A stretch of 11,940 bases of DNA, from contig JAGXHS010000152.1 in NCBI GenBank assembly GCA_024636075.1, positions 1 to 11,940 of the forward strand. The letters are read 5' to 3'. The position numbers were made by a program, and so were the translations under genes. Positions within the stretch are counted from its first letter, which is position 1. Each line of letters opens with the position of its first letter. This document shows, piece after piece, positions 6,921-11,940 of this stretch. The notes under the pieces are model-generated. The model did no database searches. It saw only the letters and a list, made by a program, of their open reading frames with translations, and was not told the origin of the DNA. The stretch is from Propionibacteriaceae bacterium. Its GTDB lineage: Bacteria > Actinomycetota > Actinomycetes > Propionibacteriales > Propionibacteriaceae.

Positions 6921-8037
6921 ACCCGATCTGGTGTTGCACAGCGAGGTGCAGTTGGCGGATCTGCCGCTGCGCCCCGAACTCGTCGGCGTCGAGCCCTACG
7001 GTGCGCCCCAGCTGGACGTGCCGGTGCGGTTGAACGTCAACGAGAATCCCTACCCTCCCTCCGACCATGTCCGCGAAGCGATGGGGAAGGCGGTCGGCCG
7101 GGCAGCCAGTGGGCTGAACCGCTACCCCGATCGTGAGGCCCTGGAGCTGCGCCGAGACCTGGCCCACTATCTCGGCTTCGGGCTGGGTGTCGACCAGGTG
7201 TGGGCCGCGAACGGCTCCAACGAGGTGATGGTGCACCTGTTGCAGGCATTCGGTGGCCCGGGCCGGAAACTGATGAGCTTCGCTCCCACCTACTCGATGT
7301 ATCCCGAGTACGCCCGAGGCACCAACACCGAGTACGTCTCGGTGCCCCGGCACGCCGACTTCACTCTCGATGCGGACCTGGTCTGTGCCGCCGTCGAGGA
7401 ACACCATCCGGATCTGATCCTGATCGCGACACCCAACAACCCCACCGGCACCGTGGTGCCGGTGCAGGTGATTGCAGAGATCTGTGAACGGGTCGAGTGC
7501 CTGGTGATCGTCGACGAGGCCTACCAGGAGTTCACCGAGCTCCCCGAGGACTCCGCGTTGGCGCTGCTGCCGCGCTACGGGCACCTGATCGTCATCCGCA
7601 CCATGAGCAAGGCATTTGCCTATGCCGGCGGTCGTCTCGGCTACCTCGCCGCCGCCAGCGCCGTCGTGGACGCCTGCCGGATCGTCCGGCTGCCGTACCA
7701 CTTGTCCACGGTCAGCCAGGTGGCCGCCCGCGCTGCGCTGGCCAACGCGCACGAGATGCTGGACCAGGTGGAGGGGTTGCGCGAAGCCAGCCAGGGTCTG
7801 CAGCTGTGGCTGCGCCGGATGGGTCTCACTGTGGTCGCCAGCCAGGCCAACTTCTGCCTGTTCGGCCGATTCAGCGACCGGCACGCTGTCTGGCAGGGCT
7901 TGCTGGATCGTGGTGTGCTGGTGCGCGAGATCGGACCCGAGGGTTTCCTGCGGGTGTCGGTCGGCACCCGCGAAGAACTGGATGGCTTCAAGCAGGCCCT
8001 TGTCGAAATACTCCCCAGCGCGGAAAGGATGGGCTGA
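6910..8037 (+). CDS. hisC: Histidinol-phosphate aminotransferase
   Basis: PLP enzyme of aminotransferase fold type I that transfers an amino group from glutamate to imidazole-acetol phosphate, giving L-histidinol phosphate. The 375 residues match the family. Visible hallmarks are the substrate-binding LNVNENPYPPS near the N-terminus, LNRYPD, the PLP-phosphate site ANGSNEVM, PTYSMY, and ATPNNPTGT. VDEAYQEF holds the PLP-pyridine Asp (D202) and Tyr205. MSKAFAYAGGRLGYL holds the Schiff-base lysine K234, and FLRVSVGTREE near the end supplies the C-terminal substrate Arg. The start follows a strong AAGGAGG site and overlaps hisD by 11 bases; its TGA shares one base with the hisB ATG. Both overlaps argue for coupled translation. 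Related enzymes may also act on phenylalanine or aromatic amino acids, but the operon position makes histidine the clear role. Confidence 0.97.
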   Translation: MSHEPDLVLHSEVQLADLPLRPELVGVEPYGAPQLDVPVRLNVNENPYPPSDHVREAMGKAVGRAASGLNRYPDREALELRRDLAHYLGFGLGVDQVWAANGSNEVMVHLLQAFGGPGRKLMSFAPTYSMYPEYARGTNTEYVSVPRHADFTLDADLVCAAVEEHHPDLILIATPNNPTGTVVPVQVIAEICERVECLVIVDEAYQEFTELPEDSALALLPRYGHLIVIRTMSKAFAYAGGRLGYLAAASAVVDACRIVRLPYHLSTVSQVAARAALANAHEMLDQVEGLREASQGLQLWLRRMGLTVVASQANFCLFGRFSDRHAVWQGLLDRGVLVREIGPEGFLRVSVGTREELDGFKQALVEILPSAERMG

Positions 8038-8648
8038 TGACCCGCACCGCAACCGTGGAACGAACCACCAGTGAGTCCAGCGTCACAGTGACCATCGACC
8101 TGGACGGTCGTGGTGACAGCAACATCTCGACCGGCGTCGGGTTCTACGACCACATGCTCACCGCCCTGGCTCGACATTCAGGGATCGACATGACCATCCG
8201 AACCACCGGCGATTTGCACATCGATGGTCATCACAGCGTCGAGGACACCGCCATCGCCCTGGGTCAGGCGCTGCGCCAGGCGTTGGGCGACAAGCGTGGC
8301 ATCAGCCGATTCGGCGACGCCATGGTGCCCCTCGACGAAGCCCTCGCCCAGTGCGTGGTCGACGTGGCCGGTCGGCCCTACGTGGTCTGCAGCGGTGAAC
8401 CGGAATCCCAGACGACCGTCCTGATCGGCGGATCCGGCGTGCCCTACGCCGGCAGCATGACCCGTCACGTCGTCGAATCGCTGGCCGTGAACGCGGGGCT
8501 CTGCGTCCATCTCCGGCTGCTGGCCGGCCGTGACCCGCACCACATCGCCGAGGCGCAGTACAAGGCCCTGGCCCGCGCGCTGCGCACCGCGATTCGAATC
8601 GACCCCCAGTTGGAGGGACAGGTTCCCAGCACCAAGGGCAGCCTGTGA
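8037..8648 (+). CDS. hisB: Imidazoleglycerol-phosphate dehydratase
   Basis: Dehydrates imidazole glycerol phosphate to imidazole acetol phosphate, the substrate of HisC. It is a manganese enzyme that forms a large homo-oligomer. The 203 residues are the monofunctional form, without the histidinol-phosphatase domain found fused in E. coli HisB. The two pseudo-repeats of the family each supply a metal motif: HHSVED (H65, H66, E69, D70) and HHIAEAQYK (H168, H169, E172, K176). GVGFYDHML (33-41), the RHVVES segment (143-148) and the PSTKG C-terminus (197-201) are also typical. The ATG at 8037 overlaps the hisC stop in TGATG, and the hisB TGA lies inside the hisH GTGA. Tight packing suggests a common mRNA and coupled translation. 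A separate histidinol-phosphate phosphatase would be needed and is not identified in the window. Confidence 0.97.
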   Translation: MTRTATVERTTSESSVTVTIDLDGRGDSNISTGVGFYDHMLTALARHSGIDMTIRTTGDLHIDGHHSVEDTAIALGQALRQALGDKRGISRFGDAMVPLDEALAQCVVDVAGRPYVVCSGEPESQTTVLIGGSGVPYAGSMTRHVVESLAVNAGLCVHLRLLAGRDPHHIAEAQYKALARALRTAIRIDPQLEGQVPSTKGSL

Positions 8649-9274
8649 GCAACCGACCACGGGTAGGGGTGCTGGACTACGGTTCAGGCAATCTGCATTC
8701 GGTGTGTCGTGCGCTGCAGGCGGCAGGTGCCGAGGTACTGCTGGATCGCGATCCCGATGTCTTGCTGGAGTGCGCCGGGGTGGTGCTGCCGGGAGTCGGC
8801 GCCTTCGCGGCCTGCGCGGCCGGGTTGCGGGCGGTTGGCGGCGACGTCACGATCCGCAGTGCGTTGGCCGCACAACGACCGGTGCTGGGGATCTGTGTCG
8901 GTCACCAGGTGCTGTTCGACGCGGGCGTCGAGCACGGTGAACGAGCTGAGGGGTTGGGTCTTTTCCGAGGCGTTGTGCAGCAGCTGCCAGCCGAACGGCT
9001 GCCGCACATGGGATGGAACCTGGTCGAACCACCCGCTGACTCGGCTCTGTTCGCCGGCGTCGCAGACGAGAGATTCTACTTCGTGCACTCCTACGGCATC
9101 CTTGCGGAGGAAGACGCCGCACCTCGGAATGAAGGTGTGACCTGGGCGCGTCACCAGCAGGCGCGCTTCGTGGCGGCCATCGAGAGTGGGTTGGTGAGCT
9201 CGACCCAGTTCCATCCGGAAAAGTCCGGTGGGGCTGGTGCACGCCTGCTGCGGAACTGGATCGCGCAACTCTGA
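8645..9274 (+). CDS. hisH: Imidazole glycerol phosphate synthase, glutaminase subunit
   Basis: Class I glutamine amidotransferase that hydrolyses glutamine and channels ammonia to HisF, which makes imidazole glycerol phosphate and AICAR. The 209 residues match the family. The N-terminal VLDYGSGNLHSV, the oxyanion-region LPGVGAF, the nucleophile motif GICVGHQVLF (C84) and the TQFHPEKSG motif (H190, E192) make a complete Cys-His-Glu triad. PHMGWN (120-125) and FYFVHSYG are also characteristic. The residue after the nucleophile motif Gly is His where Met is more common (GICxGMQ); it is not catalytic and activity is expected. The GTG start overlaps the hisB stop by four bases (GTGA). Its partner hisF is not in the window and must be encoded elsewhere or downstream of the reductase gene. 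A 26-base gap with a promoter-like element separates it from priA. Confidence 0.96.
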   Translation: MSNRPRVGVLDYGSGNLHSVCRALQAAGAEVLLDRDPDVLLECAGVVLPGVGAFAACAAGLRAVGGDVTIRSALAAQRPVLGICVGHQVLFDAGVEHGERAEGLGLFRGVVQQLPAERLPHMGWNLVEPPADSALFAGVADERFYFVHSYGILAEEDAAPRNEGVTWARHQQARFVAAIESGLVSSTQFHPEKSGGAGARLLRNWIAQL

Positions 9275-9288
9275 GGTTCGCGATCGGC

Positions 9289-9303
9289 TAGGGTTCTGGG
9301 GTG
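9289..9303 (+). promoter_or_regulatory. Putative internal leaderless promoter -10 element of priA
   Basis: TAGGGT (9289-9294), in the only gap inside the his cluster, matches TAnnnT and ends six bases before the GTG start at 9301. The spacer TCTGGG is not a usable Shine-Dalgarno because it abuts the start codon. The layout repeats that of hisD (TAGGAT, seven bases, GTG). It suggests that priA and the downstream reductase can be transcribed apart from hisDCBH. No -35 box is evident. Confidence 0.5.
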
Positions 9304-10032
9304 GATTCCTTGGTGCTCTTGCCTGCCGTCGACGTGCAGAACGGTCAGGCTGTTCAACTGGTCCGCGGTGAAGCCGGCAGCGAGCAGGTCTTCGGAGATC
9401 CGCTGGCGGCGGCGCTGCGCTGGCAGCGCGAAGGTGCCGAGTGGGTGCATCTGGTGGATCTGGATGCCGCCTTCGGTCGGGGCTCCAATGCGGAGATCAC
9501 TGCCGCGATCACCAACGAGCTCGGCCTGAAGGTGGAACTGTCGGGCGGTATCCGCGACGCCGAGTCCCTGCAGCGGGCACTGGACACCGGGGCAGCCCGG
9601 ATCAACGTGGGCACAGCGGCGCTGGAGAGTCCCGAGTGGTGCGAGGAGATCATCGCCGAACACGGTGACCGGGTGGCCGTCGGACTTGACGTCCGCGGCA
9701 CCCGACTGGCCGCGCGGGGCTGGACCCGCGAAGGCGGCGACGTGTACGAGACGCTGGAACGCCTCAGTGCCGCCGGTTGCCGCCGCTTCGTTGTCACCGA
9801 CGTCAACTCGGACGGCATGCTGAGCGGACCCAACATCAAATTGCTGCGCGACATCTGTGCCCGCACGGACGCCGCCGTGGTGGCCAGTGGTGGCATCTCC
9901 ACGCTGGCCGATGTCCGCGCCGTCGCGGAACTGGTTCCCGAGGGTGTCGAGGGGGCCATCATCGGCACCGCCCTCTACGTCGGCAATTTCACCCTGCCGG
10001 AGGCTCTCGTGGCGGCTCGGGGGCAGGCATGA
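9301..10032 (+). CDS. priA: ProFAR isomerase, PriA-type HisA (probable dual HisA/TrpF)
   Basis: A (beta-alpha)8-barrel isomerase that converts ProFAR to PRFAR in histidine synthesis. In actinobacteria lacking trpF, the same enzyme also isomerises phosphoribosylanthranilate for tryptophan synthesis. The 243 residues align readily with Mycobacterium and Streptomyces PriA as I recall them, sharing LLPAVDV (D11), WQREGAEWVHLVDLDAAFGRGSN, VELSGGIRD, INVGTAALE, VAVGLDV (D130), the RGW loop with W141 and R143, RFVVTDVNSDGM (D167, D171), ASGGIS and GTALY. The phosphate-binding Gly motifs SGGIRD and ASGGIS are intact. The RGW loop is the region implicated in PriA's dual specificity; here the stretch before it looks a few residues shorter than in the mycobacterial protein. 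Start GTG 9301 follows a leaderless-type -10 element. It ends in ATGA shared with the reductase gene. That it is a HisA is certain; dual TrpF activity is inferred and depends on trpF being absent from the genome. Confidence 0.95.
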   Translation: MDSLVLLPAVDVQNGQAVQLVRGEAGSEQVFGDPLAAALRWQREGAEWVHLVDLDAAFGRGSNAEITAAITNELGLKVELSGGIRDAESLQRALDTGAARINVGTAALESPEWCEEIIAEHGDRVAVGLDVRGTRLAARGWTREGGDVYETLERLSAAGCRRFVVTDVNSDGMLSGPNIKLLRDICARTDAAVVASGGISTLADVRAVAELVPEGVEGAIIGTALYVGNFTLPEALVAARGQA

Positions 10033-11940
10033 GCCGGCACGTCACGCAGATCGCCTCCGATCGCGCCAGCGCACTGGGGGTGGCCGCTCCCGCATCGCGC
10101 TTCGGTGACGCACAGATGACGCACAGGCCGCCGGTCCTCGACGGAAGGCTGGCCGACCTGCTGGCCGACAAGCTGGTCGTGCTCACCGGCGTGACAGGTT
10201 TCATCGGTGAGCAGATCCTGTGGAAGATGCTCACCGAACTGCCCAGCACGCGGGCTTGCGTGCTGGTGCGCCCGAAAGGTTCGGTGACCGCCCGGGAGCG
10301 CGTCGTCAGCCTGCTCAAGAAGAAGATCTTCCGGACTGCGTGCAAGGCAGCCGGTGGCGCCGAGGAACTGTTGGCGCAGCGGATCATGGTGATCGAAGGC
10401 GACCTGCCGAACGTGCCGGACCTGCCCCGGGACATCGACGTGCTGATCCACTGCGCCGGCGACGTCTCCTTCGATCCACCGATCGACGCGGCTTTCAAGA
10501 CCAACGTGATCGGTACCAAGGCGTTGCTGGACAAGCTGCTCGAGGCCTGTTCCGACGGCGACGGCGTGCTGACCCGGGTGCCGCACTACGTGCACGTCTC
10601 CACCGCCTACACCGCCGGACGGCGCCGCGGCGCCATCCCGGAGGCGGCGCACCAGCACAGCGCGGACTACCCCTCGGAGACAGCCGCGGCGCTGGCGATG
10701 AAGGACCACATCGAGGCCGCCAGCCGCACCAGCGAGCAACTCACCATCCTTCGTCGGCAGGCCGAACGGCTGCACCGGCAGGCCGGCTTCCTGACCACCG
10801 CCGCCGACACCGAACGCCGTCGCCAGGACTGGGTGAAACAGAAACTCGTCGAAGCGGGCACCGAGCGCGCCCGGAGCCTCGGCTGGACTGACGTCTACAC
10901 CTTCGCCAAGGCAATGGGCGAGCGGGTGGTCGCCGACGTCGGACGAAACATCAAGGTGTCCGTGGTGCGCCCAGCCATTGTGGAATCCAGCCTGAAGCAC
11001 CCCCATCCGGGGTGGATCGAAGGCTTCAAGATGGCCGATCCGCTGATCCTGGCGTACGGGAAGGGAGACCTGCCGGAGTTCCCTGCCTCCCCGGACGCCG
11101 TGATCGACATCGTTCCCTGTGACTATGTCGTCAACGCGATCATCGCCGTGGCCGCCACAGAGCCCGAGATCGGCGCCCCGGAGTTCTACCACTGCTCGTC
11201 CGGGGCGCGGAACCCGTTGACCTTCCGCGGCATTTACACCCACATTCGGTCCTACTTCGCAGAGCATCCATACGGTGAGGGGCGCGAGTCGGCGCCGCTG
11301 GCGACGTGGAACTTCCCAGGTGCCGAGCCGGTGGAACGCTTCCTGCGGATCGCGGAGAAAGCCCATCGGGTGGGTGATCGACTGATCAGTGTCGCCCCCC
11401 GCTCGAACTGGACCCGCAAGAGTGCCATTGCGCTGGACAAGCAGGGCAAGCAACTCGACTTCCTGCGTCGCTACCTCAACCTCTACGGCGAGTACCTGCA
11501 GTCCGAGCTGCACTTCGTGGACGACTGCACCCTGGCCCTGCACCGCTCCCTGCACCCCGACGACGTGGACACGTTCGCGTTCGACACCGCCGAGGTGAAC
11601 TGGACCACCTACATCGAAGAGATCCACACACCGGCCATCACCGATCCGGTGCGCAGACTCGAGACCGCCCGGAAGCGCCGCGTTGCCCGCGCGTCCACCT
11701 ACAAGGAACTGAAAGCCACCGGATCGGACACGGTGCTGGCCGCTTTCGATCTGGACGGCACAGTGATGAGCACCAACGTCGTCGAGACCTACCTCTGGGC
11801 CAGGTTGCCGGAGCTCACCGCCATCGGCAAGGCCAGGGAACTGCTCGGCGTGATCGGCCACCTACCCGGCTATCTGGGCGCTGACCGCCGGGACAGATCC
11901 AGCTTCCTGCGTTCCATCTACCGTCGCTACGAAGGGGCCG
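10029..11940 (+). CDS. Fatty acyl-CoA reductase fused to HAD-family phosphatase domain (3' partial)
   Basis: Open frame of 637 residues that runs off the right edge. After a polar N-terminus of about 40 residues comes an extended SDR domain of the male-sterility/fatty acyl-CoA reductase type. It has the NAD(P) motif TGVTGFIG (53-60), VSTAY (190-194) and YTFAK (Y290, K294) as catalytic residues. VRPAIVESS...PGWIEG from about 313 and IDIVPCDYVVNAI from about 359 are reductase family hallmarks. An Arg/Glu-rich helical stretch lies at about 225-285. A reductase C-terminal region follows, with LHFVDD and WTTYIEEIHTPAI. At 573-578 FDLDGT begins a HAD domain (nucleophile D574, acid/base D576) resembling HAD-IB/SerB-like enzymes; its remaining motifs lie beyond the window. 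Reductases of this class use NADPH to reduce acyl-CoA to aldehyde or alcohol. ATG 10029 overlaps the priA stop (ATGA). A later ATG at 10116 is possible but has no ribosome site. An acyltransferase domain could follow, as in HAD-PlsC fusions, but cannot be seen. Confidence 0.9.
   Translation, partial: MSRHVTQIASDRASALGVAAPASRFGDAQMTHRPPVLDGRLADLLADKLVVLTGVTGFIGEQILWKMLTELPSTRACVLVRPKGSVTARERVVSLLKKKIFRTACKAAGGAEELLAQRIMVIEGDLPNVPDLPRDIDVLIHCAGDVSFDPPIDAAFKTNVIGTKALLDKLLEACSDGDGVLTRVPHYVHVSTAYTAGRRRGAIPEAAHQHSADYPSETAAALAMKDHIEAASRTSEQLTILRRQAERLHRQAGFLTTAADTERRRQDWVKQKLVEAGTERARSLGWTDVYTFAKAMGERVVADVGRNIKVSVVRPAIVESSLKHPHPGWIEGFKMADPLILAYGKGDLPEFPASPDAVIDIVPCDYVVNAIIAVAATEPEIGAPEFYHCSSGARNPLTFRGIYTHIRSYFAEHPYGEGRESAPLATWNFPGAEPVERFLRIAEKAHRVGDRLISVAPRSNWTRKSAIALDKQGKQLDFLRRYLNLYGEYLQSELHFVDDCTLALHRSLHPDDVDTFAFDTAEVNWTTYIEEIHTPAITDPVRRLETARKRRVARASTYKELKATGSDTVLAAFDLDGTVMSTNVVETYLWARLPELTAIGKARELLGVIGHLPGYLGADRRDRSSFLRSIYRRYEGA

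Noticed and set aside
7497..8036. Upstream in-frame extension of hisB to 7497
   Set aside because: The extension reads as an Arg/Gly-rich frameshifted copy of hisC. HisB begins at the ATG at 8037, which overlaps the hisC stop.
6763..8052. A 429-residue minus-strand frame opposite hisC
   Set aside because: The plus strand encodes a complete HisC with catalytic K234. The antisense translation is His/Gln-rich and without family motifs.
10211..10891. Plus-strand frame giving an Arg/Gly-rich protein inside the reductase gene
   Set aside because: It is in a different frame from the reductase, which has continuous family motifs across the same bases.
9975..11861. A 628-residue open frame on the minus strand opposite the end of priA and the reductase gene
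   Set aside because: Its composition (many His, Gly, Gln, Val) is that of an antisense shadow of GC-rich codons. The plus strand here has clear reductase and HAD motifs, and the minus frame shows none that I recognise.

Overview
The window reads as chromosomal DNA of a high-GC actinobacterium (GC about two thirds by eye, strong G/C preference at third codon positions, GTG starts). The evidence for the phylum is a DnaE1-type replicative polymerase with an intact PHP domain, a hisD-hisC-hisB-hisH-hisA order, and a HisA that closely resembles the actinobacterial dual HisA/TrpF isomerase PriA. A Propionibacteriaceae-like or related host is plausible, but the sequence alone does not settle the genus.

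Layout. Positions 3-362 carry the C-terminal end of a CHAD-domain (polyphosphate-binding type) protein. dnaE follows at 420-3983. A four-helix membrane protein of unknown function (4007-4780) comes next, with a near-perfect duplicated 13-residue block at its N-terminus. It converges on a DUF554-family membrane protein on the minus strand (4792-5535). A 41-base divergent gap then leads into the histidine operon on the plus strand: hisD (5577-6920), hisC (6910-8037), hisB (8037-8648), hisH (8645-9274) and priA/hisA (9301-10032). The last gene, 10029 to the window end, overlaps priA by ATGA. It encodes a large protein, open at its 3' end, that joins a fatty acyl-CoA reductase of the male-sterility type to a HAD-family phosphatase domain.

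How the genes work together. HisB, HisC and HisD carry out the last steps of histidine synthesis, PriA/HisA the ProFAR isomerisation, and HisH supplies ammonia to HisF. hisF is not in the window. The his genes overlap by 1-11 bases except at hisH-priA, where there is a 26-base gap. Both hisD and priA lack a good Shine-Dalgarno and instead have a TAGGnT element ending 6-7 bases before a GTG start, the layout of actinobacterial leaderless promoters. This suggests two transcription units: hisDCBH, and priA plus the reductase gene.

The most interesting feature is the reductase-HAD fusion, a lipid-type enzyme translationally coupled to a histidine/tryptophan gene where impA-hisF is often found in actinobacteria. 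No RNA genes, insertion sequences, CRISPR arrays or clear intrinsic terminators were seen. No gene-free stretch exceeds 60 bases.
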